NCBI GenBank assembly: GCA_025331445.1
Contig: JAIWNE010000007.1
Span: forward strand, 1-64,000
DNA: 64,000 bases
Reading direction: 5' to 3'
Source: Blakeslea trispora
Lineage: Eukaryota; Mucoromycota; Mucoromycetes; Mucorales; Choanephoraceae
Shown here: piece after piece, positions 42,369 to 54,757 of the stretch
Numbering within the stretch: the first letter of the stretch is position 1
Layout: every line of letters begins with the position of its first letter
Program-made: the position numbers and the translations under genes
Notes under the pieces: model-generated
What the model was told of the DNA's origin: nothing
The model's database searches: none
Seen by the model: the letters and a program-made list of their open reading frames with translations, nothing else

Positions 42369-45300
42369 ACAGTCTCATAACTTTTTTTTATTTTTTTAGA
42401 AATAAAATTTTTGAACAGCCAATAAAATTAGCGTATTTTTCTCCGAAAGTTTCCAAATTTAGAAAGTGCGAGTTAATAAGACTGAAATCTGACTTTATAA
42501 TACTGCTCGAATATGCAGGAACTTTCTAGTCTTTTTAAGTCAAATCAATAAAAGACCAAATTCTACTTGTCATCAAAATCAAAAATTATTTTTTTTTTTT
42601 AAGAAACTATCTATCATGCAACAATCATCTTCTGTCTCAAACGCTGCTTTGGAGTTCGATCTCGTAATGGATGTCTTGGCCATCAAGGTGCGTCCCAGTA
42701 CAGTACTGGCTTACAAAACGCCATTAGAGCATTGGAAGGTAAGCTTTAACACTACCTTTTGTTTTGGTTCCTGAAATACGTCTGTCATTTCTTCCTCTGA
42801 CACCATCTATATTGTAGGAATTCTGTGATAACAATCGACACAGATTTCCTGTCGATCCAATGTATCCATACACTGTTGGCCCTACCGAATTTGTTCTTGC
42901 TTTTTTCAAGGAATTTGTTTTGAAGCGCACTTGCAAAAAAAGTGTCTCAATGATGTCTGATGTTCGTGTGCAAATTGGTTTGAGAAATACCGAAGCCGTA
43001 GAAGAGGCTGAATCCTCTTTGTCTTTGATTCAAAGTAATATATAACTTTAATATCTAATTGACTTGTGGTTATTAACTAATTCTTTAAACTAGTGGCAGA
43101 GAATGCTCCTTCAACAAAAGATGGCAAGAAGGTACTTGAAGTTCCATTGGGTATTGGGGCCATTGGAAAGTACAAGAAGGCTCTCATGTTTCTCCATGAG
43201 TTCCAGTCTGAACGCCGAGATGTTCCATGGCCATCTCCTAAGAAGACTAAGCAATTGATTGACTTGCTAAAGAAGCACGAGCGCGATCTAATTTATGATC
43301 AGGTCAATACCAGTGTCAACAGAGCCGTTCACTGTGTCATCCGTGACTCATACAAGTCAGGTGAATTCATAAGAATCTTGAAAGCTCTTTGGGACTCCAA
43401 CAGCCGAATAAGCCTTAGAGAGATGTTCTCGATCTCTTCTCGTCACTATATGTTGCTTCGGGACCAGGATCTCAGAAACTTGAATTTTGCCGATTGTTTC
43501 TGTACAATTATACCAAAGAAACAACATAGAGGGTCTCAGCAAGCAGTAGCTCTGGTTTTCAGCTTGGATAAGGGTAAAACCTTGAAAGAAGGCGAGACAA
43601 AGTTCGCTTGTGCCATGCGCCATGAAAACATCTTTAGATGTCTTTTTAGTGCTTTTGCATTCTTGATGCTCAGCCTTCTTCAGGTAAGATAACAAACTGA
43701 TCTGCTCAATGTTATTTCCAATTATCGAAACTAAATACAAAATATCAAAACAGGAAAATGGTGACTTTTTGAAAGATGAAAGATGGCAATTTTGGAAGGT
43801 TTTGCGTGGACGTGCTGACCCTGAGAAGAGTATCAGTGGTACTCAACAATGGAATACTGCAAAGAGCGCACTGACCGATCAAGGGGTCTTTACTACAAGA
43901 GTCACCCATGGTGGTCGTCATGCTGGTGCAATGGAAGCTGAGTCCTTGGGCATACCATTAGACTTGATCAAGCGTGGTGGAGGTTGGAAGGACCGTCTTG
44001 GTAGATTGGAGACTCACTACTTGGGTAAGCTTCCTTCCCAATTCGCCAGAGGTATGGCAGGGTTCTGGGAAAAGCCTTTCTTCCTAGCAAGAAATAGTGT
44101 CAGCCCACCAGTCGAACTGCAAAAAATGATCTTTCCTTGGATCGAAAACTACTTTGGAGCCAACAATGTCGAGTGGATCACTGTCTGCGATCGTGAGATG
44201 AACGAGTTTGACGAAAACGAAGATGAAGACGACAACGTCATCAATGTGGAGGTTGAAGAAGAACCCGTTCAGTTCATCGAAGAAGATGGTCAGCTCCGTG
44301 CTCAAAAAAGGCGTCAAAAAGGAAAGCAAAAGGCATCTCAAAGCAATGTCGATACGGCCAAGAGAGGATTTCTGCGACTTTTGATCCGATGCCGAAGAAT
44401 TATTTTGCAAGATGCAGCTGTTTACATACATTTGTCCCGTCGTAACAGTTTATTGATGTCCAAGGACAAAATCTTTTCTTGTGCTCTCTTTAAGACCTTC
44501 CAACAAGACATCTTGGCTGCTATCAACAACCCTTCGCTTGACAGACTACAAGAGTATGAAAATACAATGCTTGAAATAGTCGACACAAGCAAAGAGCTTG
44601 CTAATCGAATTGGAATGGTGCACAACAAGCTCATCCGTGGACAACAAAAGCAGGAAGAAGAATTGCGAGACATAAAAGAGAAACTGAATCATCAGAATGA
44701 ACATAACAACAGCTTCAACAGCTTGATGCATCAAATCATCAAAGATCAACGTATGATAATGATTCAACAGCAATGCTTAAACTCAAAGCTTGATCTCTTA
44801 CTGGCATCCAAGGCAGCTACTGACTTGGCCCAGTCATCATCTTCAACCACTCTCGCATCTCCTAATGTCCCCACCCCTTCCACTCCTTTAGCACCTTCCT
44901 TTCCTTCAGCACCTTCCTTTCCCACTACGAATATGCCCTTTTTTAATATGCCCTTTTCTCATCAAAATATAGCCATTCCTTCGATTCAACCTGCTCCTAC
45001 CCTCCCCAATCATCACAACCCTCTTCCTCGCTCTTCTACGCCTCGACCAAAGAAAAAAGGAAGATGGGTCAGCTACGAACCTCAGATCTCTAAATAACTT
45101 ATGCATATGCTTTTAAATTTAAAATATACTTATCAAAATACATATATCTATGACATGAATAAACTATTGATTGCTCAAAATGCATGAATCACATTTTGGT
45201 CTCTTTTTTTTACTTCTTATCAAAAAAAGAGAGGCGAAAAAACAACTCTCAAAAAGTAAGGATATAACAAGTGATGTAGAGTTACATGTGTTGGCTTTTC

Positions 45301-45540
45301 TTACTTCGAAATGTCTAACATGGAGCTGAAGAATCTCATTTCATGAAGCCGATCATGTAAAAAAAAACCTCAATTTTTTCTTACCCTGCGGGGCTCAGTA
45401 CGGATTTTGGTCTTGTCTTTATTTCTCACCCAAAATGGAAATATACTTTGTTAGGAAACTTTTTTCTTACTCCGGCCTATAGGTAAAAAGAAAATTTTAT
45501 TGGCTGTCCATATTGGGAAGAGTCTACTAATTAGACCGTT
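42369..45540 (+). mobile_element. Crypton inserted in the right repeat of DIRS
   Basis: Flanked by the direct repeat ACAGTCT at 42369-42375 and 45541-45547. Joining the outer parts restores the DIRS end TTACACAGTCTTATTTTG, which also exists uninterrupted at 38343. Cryptons are excised and inserted by a tyrosine recombinase at short matches and lack inverted repeats, as here. Confidence 0.9.
42616..45097 (+). CDS. Crypton tyrosine recombinase, intact, four exons
   Basis: Exons 42616-42738, 42818-43034, 43094-43683 and 43754-45097 join in phase to 757 residues without a stop. The N-terminal SAM-like part (STVLAYKTPLEHWKEFC) precedes the catalytic region: Arg in MLLRDQDLRNLNF, the HxxR box in VTHGGRHAGAM and Tyr in RLETHYLGKLP. 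After an acidic stretch (FDENEDEDDNV) and a basic one come a Cys/Arg-rich segment and a coiled coil (RGQQKQEEELRDIKEK), then a Pro/Ser-rich tail. The enzyme would catalyse element excision and insertion. It is probably recent, since nothing is broken. Confidence 0.85.
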
Positions 45541-45605
45541 ACAGTCTTATTTTGTATTTGTAGTCTCAACAAATTCTGAGAGAACTTGTTTCGACACTCA
45601 GAATT

Positions 45606-46068
45606 GGGTTTTAGGGTAATTTAAGAAATCAAGTTAATTCCCAATTTCAAATAACGGTATGATTGAAGTAAATTATAAAATAACGAAATTTGGGGTGCTA
45701 CACATTAGTAGGACAACATCTGACCAAAAAAGCTTACAACTACATCACCTGCAGCAATGGGTTACGAAAAGAGACGGCTAGACGTGCCTCGATTTAAAGC
45801 CGAAGGAGCGTCAACTAGCTCACAGCAAAAAAAATGTCTGGTTTAGTTGTTTGCATCGTTATTTACTTTACTGTATGGCATCCAATCTTCCATTTTGACT
45901 TCGCCATCTATTCCTAACCTATCAAGAGCACACAAATTTGAAAAAAAAAAAGAAAAAAAAACATCCCCTCTTATTTATTCACTAGTCATGCTGTATCTCC
46001 TTGCTTATCAATAAGTTCTTGTTTTACTTCTCTACTTTGTGTACCTCCTACACCCAATTCATCGGTAC
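45606..46068. other. Gap between DIRS and E
   Basis: No gene recognised. A poly-A/G stretch lies at 45940-45962. On the minus strand 27 codons are open from the edge of E (TDELGVGGTQSREVKQELID) to TGA at 45987; this could be the last exon of a gene lost to E, but it is too short to claim. Confidence 0.3.
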
Positions 46069-46501
46069 TGTCGTGTTTGGCTTGTCTGAACATGAATTCC
46101 TTAAGAATTGAAGTCTATTTTTGTATATAAAGATCTACATCATAATTGGATTAAGTAATCCTATCAACGTTATGTCAGTCTAGAATGATTTCATTAGCAA
46201 GTGCTATGAATCTGGACTAAAGAAGATGATAAGCAATAAGTCTTGCTAAAGAAAGTAAAATGTCAATATGTCATTAAAGGTGACACAAACTAGTCTATGA
46301 CATTGTTCTCTTGAATATCCAGATTTAGTAAAGAGTAAAGACTAAAGGAAGTCAAAGACGTAATAGCAATAGTAGATAGCAATTGGTATAAATACTCTCA
46401 TTTATTTTGTTCATAATAAAGGCACACGTAAAACAGTCTCAAACTACTTACTATATTTTTCCTCCTAAAACCTTTATCTATTTTCATACCTAAATATCAC
46501 A
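46069..46501 (+). repeat. 5' LTR of chromovirus E
   Basis: Contains TATAAATA at 46387-46394 and AATAAAGG about 30 bp later, so promoter and poly-A signals overlap as usual in LTRs. TTTTTTAG follows instead of a TGG primer site. Confidence 0.9.
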
Positions 46502-46525
46502 TTTTTTAGTTTGAATTCGATCAAT

Positions 46526-49500
46526 ATGTCTGCCTCTGAACAAACTGCTATGAACTCTCCTGTTGATGTTGAAGCTGGTGTTGCTCCCTCTCCTGTTTCT
46601 CCTGTTGTTGATGAATCTCCTGTTGAACCTGTTGATCAACCTATGGATGTTGAGATGGAATCTGCTGCTGATGAAGGTGACTCGAATGTATTCATCAACA
46701 TTAATGAAAAGGCTACCACCGAGATGTTGTTGAAGTCAGCTGAAGAAGACTTGGCTATGAAGAAGAACAATTACCTGATTTTGTCTGGTCATTACCTCGC
46801 TGCCTCTAAGGTGAACCCCACTTCGCAGCATACCAAGAATGCTAGTGAAGCTCAAAAGGAAGCCCAACGGTTGTACTTGGAAGCTAAGGAGTTGTTGAAA
46901 GTGCTGAAGTCAGTACATACTCCTGTGTCAATGCCGGATGTGAAGAAGAGCATTTTAGTACCTGCTAATCTTCCCTTTCTGCAATTGAATTCTGATGTAG
47001 TCATCAGACGAGAAAAAGATTCATATGATTCTGTATATGATTTCTGTCAAGAATTTGTGACCATTTTGGAAGCTCATTCTTTATCACTGGATGATAACTG
47101 GGAAAGACTTTTGCCTATATGTTTAAGCAAAGAAGATCGCTCATGGTTTGAAGACAAACTGAAGAACAAGGCTTTGAATTGGAAGATGGCTGAGAGCAAG
47201 TTGCTTGATAAGTATGACACTCCATTCCGTAAGTTCTTGAATATGGGCAGGGTCTGGTCTATGAAACAAGAGAAAGGTGAATCTGCTCGTGCTTTTGGTT
47301 CGAAGTTTCAAAAGTATAGAAGACAAGCAGGCCTTGAAGATGGTGTACAGTTGGTTCTTTGTTTCTGGTGGAACTTGCGTCAGGAAGTCCGTGAGGCTTG
47401 TCTCATCCCTTTGTCCGCCAACTATGGTACGAAACTGCCTTCTAAGATAGAAGACATAATTGACTTGGTGAGTGCTACCACTCGTGATTCTTCCTCTTTG
47501 TTGACGAACCCTGGTGAGTCGAAGTCTGCTGCTGTTGCTGGTGAGTTCTCTGGTGACAGAAAAGGAAAGAAGCGTGCTTCGGTTGGTGAAGACAGAGGAA
47601 AGTCTAAGAAGTCTTGGACTTTCAACCAGGCGTTGAAGAAGAAGCAGTGTTATGCCTGCCATGCTCCTTGGGTCCCTGGCCACAACTGTCCAGGTAGAGA
47701 AAGAAACGCTCAAGAAAAGGTTTCGAGAATGGCTGTCCGTTCTGGTGTTTCTGACTCCGAGTCTGGGGCTAGTGCCTCTAAGTGGGCATCGTGTAACGAT
47801 GAGAATACTAGTGCTTTGGCCAACATGGCTTTGAAGTGTAAGTCTAATCAAAAAGATGTAGTCATCAAGAGAGACTTTAAAGAAGTAAGCACTAATATTG
47901 TTTTTCCTATTCTTGTAAACAATTCTATTAGAACATACTCCTTATTGGATTGTGGTGCCACCTTTAGTTCTGTGGATGTAGAGTTTTGTTTGAAGAATAA
48001 GATAGAGATTAGTTATATTGAGCACATCAATAAAAATTTAGTGAATAAGAGTAATTTTCATAAGTTTTTTATTCGTTTGGCTGATAGTAAGTCTTTTGTT
48101 AAGAGAATTGGTACTTGTAAATTGAGTGTTACTTGTAATAATCAGACTATTCAGCGCGAATTCGAAGTGATGAATTTAACTAATAGTAATGAGTATGATC
48201 TCAGTATTGGTACTGATTTCATGTCCTCTTTGGGTATTGGTATTTATGGTTTGCCAATGACATTTGATGATCAGGATTCTAATGAAGAAAGACTTGAAGC
48301 TGATAGACGTTTCAATAATCGTAGTGATCTTCTGGATTCTATCCAAAGAGAGAATGAAAGTAAAGAAAATAATCCTGCTTTAGGTCCTCAAGAGTTTGAG
48401 AAAGTGATGGATTATATCAATCAGTTCATTGATGAAAATCAAGCTATTCCTAAGGGATCGTTTTGTACTATTCCTGAGAGTGTGGTATGTCTGGATACTC
48501 CTGAGAATGCTACTGCTTATCGAGCTCCTTATCCTATTCCTATTGCTATGCAAGAAGTTGTGGATAAACAAGTCCAGGAGTGGTTAGATAATGGTATCAT
48601 TGAGAAAGCTCCAGCCAATACTGCATGGAATACACCTTTGACTGTGGTCTCTAAGACTAATGGTAAGGGTGAGACAACTGGTTATCGTGTATGTCATGAT
48701 CCTAGAATGTTGAATTTGTTGTTGAAGTCAATTGACAGAATGCCTCTGCCTGTGATTGGTGAACTATTTGAAGATTTGAAGGGTGCGAATGTGTATTCTA
48801 CTCTTGATTTGAAATCTGCGTTCAATTCTTTGCGTTTGAATCCAAAGGATGCGCATAAGCTTAGTTTCACTTGGCGTGGTGTTCAGTACAAACCCATTGG
48901 TACAGTGTTTGGTATTAAGCATGTCAGTTCGCAATTCCAAAGAACTATGAGTATAGCTCTTGAAGGATTACCTTTTGTGAGATTCTTTGTGGATGACATT
49001 GTGGTTGCTAGTAAGAACACTGAGGATCATAGAGAGCATTTGAAGCAAGTAATTCAAAGATTGACTAAGGTTAACTTGAAGTTAAATCCTAAGAAGTGTC
49101 ATTTCTTCCAGAAAGAAATTTATCTACTTGGTTTCCATATATCTCCTGCTGGTATCACTATGGATCGTAGAAAGTTAGTCAATGTTTTGGATTTCCCCCA
49201 ACCTAAGACTGGTAAAGATATCCAGCGCTATTGTGGTTTGATCAACTACTTTAGAAATCTGATTCCAAATGTATCGACAATAATGGCTCCTTTAGACTCA
49301 TTAAGAAATGAGAAGTCCATTGTGCATTTGTGGAATGAACAGCATCAGATTGCTTTCGATAATTTGAAGAAGGCTTTGTTGAGTGATACTGTATTATCCT
49401 ATCCGGATATGAATGCTAAGTTTTGCATTAGTTGTGATGCTTCTTTGACTGGTATTGGTGCAGTGTTGTATCAAGTCATTGATGGCAAGACAAAGTACAT

Positions 49501-51283
49501 TTCTTTCGTGGCCAAGAGTTTGTCCAAGAGTGAAAGAAATTATTCAGCCACTAAGCGTGAGTTGTTGGCTGTTGTCTTTGCGTTGAAGCGTTTTCACAAA
49601 TATGTGTATGGTTCCCATTTTACCTTGTTTACGGATCATAAGGCGCTTACTTATCTCCACACCCAACGTGTCGCAAATTTGATGATGATTGCATGGATGG
49701 ACACTATTTTGCAGTATGATTTTAAGATCGTTCATTTACCAGGTGTTTCGAATGTGTTGCCGGATGCGTTGTCGCGTCTGTTTGAAGGTAGTGATTCCCT
49801 GCTAAATGAACTGGGTGGGGATAATTGGATCAAGTCGATCATGCGCAATGGAGCTGTCTCCTTGGAACCTTTACCTGGTGTATTGAGTGGTGAGTACTTT
49901 ACTCCTCCCACTGAGAATGAGAGAAATAAGCTATTAGTAGACGAACATTTGAAAGGTCATTTTGGTGCAGAAGCAATAGTTCAAGCCTTGAAGAGAAAAG
50001 GAATTTATTGGAGTAATGCACAGAGTCAAGCCAATGATCTGGTACAAGCATGTGTACAGTGTCAGCGTCACAATATTTCTAGAAAAGGCTATAATCCTTT
50101 ACGTCCTGTAACTGCTCCTATGCCTGGAGATAGTTGGGGTATTGATTTGACTGGTCCCTTTACAATGTCAACTAGAGGAAACGAGTACCTGTTAGTTATG
50201 ATTGACATTGCTAGTAAGTTTTATGTACTTAGACCTATCCCGGATAAGAGTGCTGCTACAATTTCTTTGCAGATCTTGGATATAATCAGTACTTATGGTC
50301 CAATGAGAAAGTTACAGAGTGACAATGGACGCGAGTTTGTGAATTCACTGATGACTTGTATGAAAGAGAATGTTGGGTTTGAACATGCATTGATATCGCA
50401 GTATCATCCTAGAGCTAATGGTGCAAGTGAAAGAGCTGTACAAGCTGCAGTGAATACCATTAAGAAGCTAGTAGTCGGTAATGTAACTGATTGGGATTTG
50501 AAAGTACCTGCTGCACAGTTGTTCTTGAATAGCAAGTATAATGCTAGAACAAAGAGTACCCCTTTCTCGTTAATGTTCGGAAGAAACCCAAATGACTTTA
50601 AGGACTTTAGTTAAGAGAAGGATAATGCGACTGCTGAACAGATTCAGAAAGAGTTGCAAGAGAAAATAAAAAGAATGACTGAGATAGTTTACCCTGCTGT
50701 CTATGAACGTGTAAAGCAAGTCACAGAAAAGCAAAAACAAGTGTTTGATGCTAATCACAAGAAAGTTGAATTTCCTCCTGGATCAACTGTGATGATCCTA
50801 GTGACAGAGAAACAAAATAAGTTGGATCCTAAGTATAAAGGATTTTACACAGTAGTAAGAAAGACTCAGGCGAATACCTATGTGTTAAAGAATGAAAGAG
50901 GTATTCTAGAACCTAGAAACTATCCACCTTCTCTGTTGAAGAAAGTATCTGATAAGATATTAGAGAACAAAGATGACATCTTCGAAGTAGAAGCAATTGT
51001 TGCTCATATGTTGAATGATAAGAACCAGTACCTCTACAGGTGTAGATGGCAAGATTATGATGAATCTTATGATACTTGGGAACCTGCTGAGAGTTTCACT
51101 GATCCAAAATTCATTACTGAATATTGGCAGAGAATTGGTGAAATCCCAGAAAGTATCAAGGAAACAAATAAAGCCAACAAGAAATTGTTGAGAGAACTTC
51201 AAAAGGAAAACTCCGCCAATTCAGGAACAAAGAGAAATAGATTTACAAGAGCCTATCAGAGTAAGAGATCTCGTAGATCATAA
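46526..51283 (+). pseudogene. Gag-pol polyprotein of chromovirus E, one stop codon
   Basis: ATG 46526 (MSASEQTAMNSPVDVE). Gag with LPFLQLNSDVVIRRE and one zinc module CYACHAPWVPGHNC; the first module of the relatives is missing. Protease YSLLDCGATFS, with DCG instead of DTG or DSG. RT: WLDNGIIEKAPANTAWNTPL and active site FVDDIVVAS. RNase H: SCDASLTGIGAVLYQV. Integrase: HLKGHFGAEAI, CVQCQRH, GIDLTGPF, QSDNGREF, NGASERAVQA. Chromodomain: FEVEAIVAHMLND and WQDYDESYDTWEPAES. An in-frame TAA at 50612-50614 after NDFKDFS separates the last 220 codons. Gag and pol share one frame, unlike A, B and D, where frames are broken. Confidence 0.88.
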
Positions 51284-51477
51284 ATAATGGTCATTTATGG
51301 ATCAAAACTTGGTCTTAGCATTGTTGCAGTAAATCAGATAATAGAGTTATTATCTGACATATACAAATAGTCTGTATATAGTATTTTTTAAAAGAAAAGT
51401 TGTAACTGCTTCGTAGTACTGCCTCTGATATAGATCAAAGTGTTTGACGGTATTAGTTAATACCTGGGTGGGGATAA

Positions 51478-51912
51478 TGTCGTGTTTGGCTTGTCTGAAC
51501 ATGAATTCCTTAAGAGTTGAAGTCTATTTTTGTATATAAAGATCTACATCATAATTGGATTAAGTAATCCTATCAACATTATGTCAGTCTAGAATGATTT
51601 CATAAGCAAGTGTTATGAATCTGGACTAAAGAAGATGATAAGCAATAAATATTGCCAAAGAAAGTAAAATGTCAATATGTCATTAAAGGTGACACAAACT
51701 AGTCTATGACATTGTTCTCTTAAATATCCAGATTTAGTAAAGAGTAAAGACTAAAGGAAGTCAAAGACGTAATAGCAATAGTAGATAGCAATTGGTATAA
51801 ATACTCTCATTTATTTTGTTCATAATAAAGGCATACGTAAAACAGTCTCAAACTACTTACTATATTTTTTCTCCTAAAAAACCTTTATCTATTTTCATAC
51901 CTAAATATCACA
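51478..51912 (+). repeat. 3' LTR of chromovirus E
   Basis: 435 bp and about 97-98 percent like the 5' LTR by eye. Bases 51284-51477 before it hold no gene. Confidence 0.9.
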
Positions 51913-51984
51913 AAAGAGTCAAAGAAAATAACACTCAAACGCTCATATATTCTTTATTCTAAACCCATCAAATACCTTACCGAA

Positions 51985-54340
51985 ATGTCTACTCGTATTA
52001 CTGAAAGATGTTACTACTGTCACTGTGATGAATGTGGTGTCCTTCCTCCTCCCAGACCTCTCTTGAATCAAGCTGACCACAACTATCATGTCAGAACAAA
52101 GAAATTTGGTGGCATGAAGTATGCTAAGTGGAGAGCTTCTTACAGTAAGTGTATGACTTGTAAACAACAGCCCTTGATTCTAACTTGCATTTGTTTTTCT
52201 TTTCTATTTAGGTGGAAGAATTGCTACCGCCAATACACCTGCCTACTACCGCAGAAGAGTTGCTAGAACTAGTGCTCCTATCGACGAAGGTAAACAATTG
52301 AATAACTCGTACTGTAGTGTTGAATCATATCTAACTAGCTTATAGTCAACAATGCTCAAAGCAATGTTGATACTTCTGATGTAGAACAATCCGACTCGAT
52401 GGATTATGTCAAGGATGAAGCTGTTGATGATGAAGTTGAAGCCTACAACGATGATATTGAGAGTGCTGATGCCGCTTCTGATGACGAAGATCTATACGAT
52501 GAATTTGTTTCTTGCTGTAAGTAGTATTCTATTATTTCCAGTTAGAACGATAGACTAATTTTCATTGTTTTTTTCACTTAGCCAACAAAATCCCTCAGTC
52601 CGAAACTTCTAAGATTCTGTCATCAATGGTCTTCAAACTCCATAACAGTAATCTTCCAAACGATCAAACTGAAGATGTAATGCAGACACTCAACAGAGTA
52701 CTGGAAATTCATGGGGATGAATATCGTTTTCCAAAGACAGTAGCAACCTTTGTTGATCGCAATCCACTGAAGGCGTTGAGTACAGATGGCATGAAGCATT
52801 ATGCTGCATGTCCATCCTGTCATCATCTCTCAGCAGTCAAGATTAATCCTACAGAAGCAGCAAAGACATGTAATCAGCCGTTGAAAGGTGCCGTTTTCAA
52901 GCCCACTGGCTCTGGCGAGTTCTGCGAAGGTGCGGTATATGATGTTGACAAGAATGTTAAAGACGGTAAACTTGCTCCTCAGCTTGTTTACTCCTACTGT
53001 TCTGTTCCCACCACGTTGAAGAAGTTTTTCTTGCGAAGAGGCTTCGCTGACAAGATCAAAGCCTGGAAAGACAGCACCCCTGCTGAGGAATATCTTTGTG
53101 ATATCTATGATGCTACTGGCTTTCTTGATTTCAAGTCCTCTCCTTCCGAGTCTCCTTTCGTCTATCAATCTGATTACAACCTTCTGCTTACGCTAAACAT
53201 TGACTGGTTTAGTCCTTTCAATACTCAGCATAGCGTTGGTTGTATCTACTTAACCATCATGATCCTTCCGAAGAAAAGCGGCCGAGATTTGAAGCGAAAT
53301 ATGATCCTTGTTGGCGTCATCCCTGGTCCAAGTGAGCCTCCTACTACGGCTATAAACCATTATCTTGTTCCCTTGGTCAAAGACTTGAAGATGCTTTTAG
53401 AAGGTGTGAAGATGAAGATGGTGATGTTGAATGGTACGATTGAATACAATGAGGTAAAGGCATGCTTGTACGCTGTTAGTTCAGACTTACCCGCTACTAA
53501 GAAACTGGCTGCAAGCATGTCCTTCAACAGTGGATACGGCTGCCACATGTGTAAGACATATTTCCCAAGGTTCGATGGTACTGGAAATGTCCGCAACTAC
53601 TGTAACTGGAACTGTAGTCAGTGGGAGTATAGAACAGCTGAAGAGACGAAGAGAAGTTCAGAAGCATGAAAGAATGCAAAGACAGTTGGTGAAAGAAGCA
53701 TGTTGGAGAAGAACAGTGGCGTGAGGTATTCAGTTCTGTTTAAATTACCATACTATTCGTACAAATGCCTTGCTATCGAGCCAATGCACGCTCTCTACCT
53801 TAGTGTCGCTAAGAGGGCTCTTCAAGTTATGATCCCAGAAGGTGCTTTGTCCAAGATAAAAAAGACGATGCAAGAAAATATCGAGTATACCGAGCAAGCT
53901 TCCTGTGCCCCAATGGCCAAAAAAATCACAAAAGAAGGTTTCTCCCATGTTAAAGCTGTAGAATTTAAACACTTCATGACATCCTTTGCCGAACGTGTCC
54001 TGTCCCCTCCTGTCCTCGATGCCTCTGATTATTCATTGATCATGCATCTGATAAACGCCTTGAAGCTTCTAAACAGTAGCGCAATTAAAAAGACCGATGT
54101 TGAAATAGTTCATCAACACTTACTTTCTTTTGCCCAAGGGTTTGAACATCGGTATGGCACCCGCTCTGTGACACCTAACTTTCATTTCATGCTTCACCTC
54201 CGTGAATGCATTCATAAATTCGGCCCAATTTCTTGCTTCTGGGGTTTGGCTTTGAGCGCAACAATTTTTTCATCAAAAATATAACCACGAATCACAAACG
54301 CAATTTTGAAAAGACTTACATGCACAGAATGCAACAAATA
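51985..54340 (+). pseudogene. Tnp2-type transposase of copy III
   Basis: ATG 51985 (MSTRITERCYYCHCDECG) starts a Cys-rich domain. Introns lie near 52146-52211, 52291-52346 and 52517-52581, with GTAAGT or GTAAAC donors, and an acidic linker (DDEVEAYNDDIESADA) comes between. Core motifs: CPSCHHLSAV, FFLRRGFADKIKAWKD, LLLTLNIDWFSPF, SVGCIYLTIMILP, GVIPGPSEPPTT, DLPATKKLAAS and CHMCKTYFPRF; then IEPMHALYLS. A TGA at 53667-53669 stands where Trp is expected, and a frameshift lies near 54245 before FGFERNNFF. It is the best preserved transposase of the set. Confidence 0.78.
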
Positions 54341-54757
54341 TCTTTTCAAACATTATGCTTCTGTTGCTCATTATACATCCAGTTAAATCTCTTCCTTTCT
54401 TCTTTTATTATCTATAGACTTTTTTTCTGTATTAGTGTTCCATATCTTTAAAAAAAAAATTTTAAAAAAGAAAGCATTCGTTATAAAGTGAACGTATAAT
54501 ACCCGAGTCATTTCGAGATGACAATAACTTAGCAAGTCGCGTCTTATAGAGCGTTGCTCTGCAACTGGTTAGCATCCTTGACAGCGTATACATCTCGACA
54601 GATTCATTACTGGCTATTGTGAAAAAATAAAATAAAAGAAAAAGAGAAAAAAGGCTGCATTCCAATCGACGTATTTTAAATAAATCAATTCATGCACCTC
54701 ATAATAATTTCTCATATTTTTCTCTCTCTCTTTTTGAAATCGTCTTAACACTTAACT

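Larger units (their letters stand above)
38183..45605 (-). mobile_element. DIRS-like tyrosine-recombinase retrotransposon
   Basis: Unequal inverted terminal repeats: 38183-38310 on the left, 42277-42375 plus 45541-45605 on the right, the latter split by a Crypton. Both ends carry AATT. An internal complementary region at 38343-38459 joins the complements of both ends. Genes in order on the minus strand are gag, RT-RNase H-methyltransferase and tyrosine recombinase. Without the Crypton it measures about 4.25 kb. DIRS elements integrate through a circle, without duplications. Confidence 0.85.
46069..51912 (+). mobile_element. Ty3/gypsy chromovirus E, nearly intact
   Basis: LTRs of 433 bp (46069-46501) and 435 bp (51478-51912), TGTCGTGTTTGG to AATATCACA, differ at roughly ten positions by eye. 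A purine tract GGGTGGGGATAA precedes the 3' LTR. One long reading frame covers everything but for one stop. The flanks GGTAC and AAAGA do not match. The right LTR joins directly to the leader of the CACTA copy III transposase. Confidence 0.9.

Noticed and set aside
45987..46068. 27 open codons ending at TGA on the minus strand
   Set aside because: Too short to call a host gene; mentioned only in the gap entry.
54505..54590. tRNA-like stretch on the minus strand (AGTTGCAGAGC, CTCGAA loop)
   Set aside because: The acceptor arms do not pair and the T-arm lacks a proper TTCGA box; at best it is a degenerate remnant.
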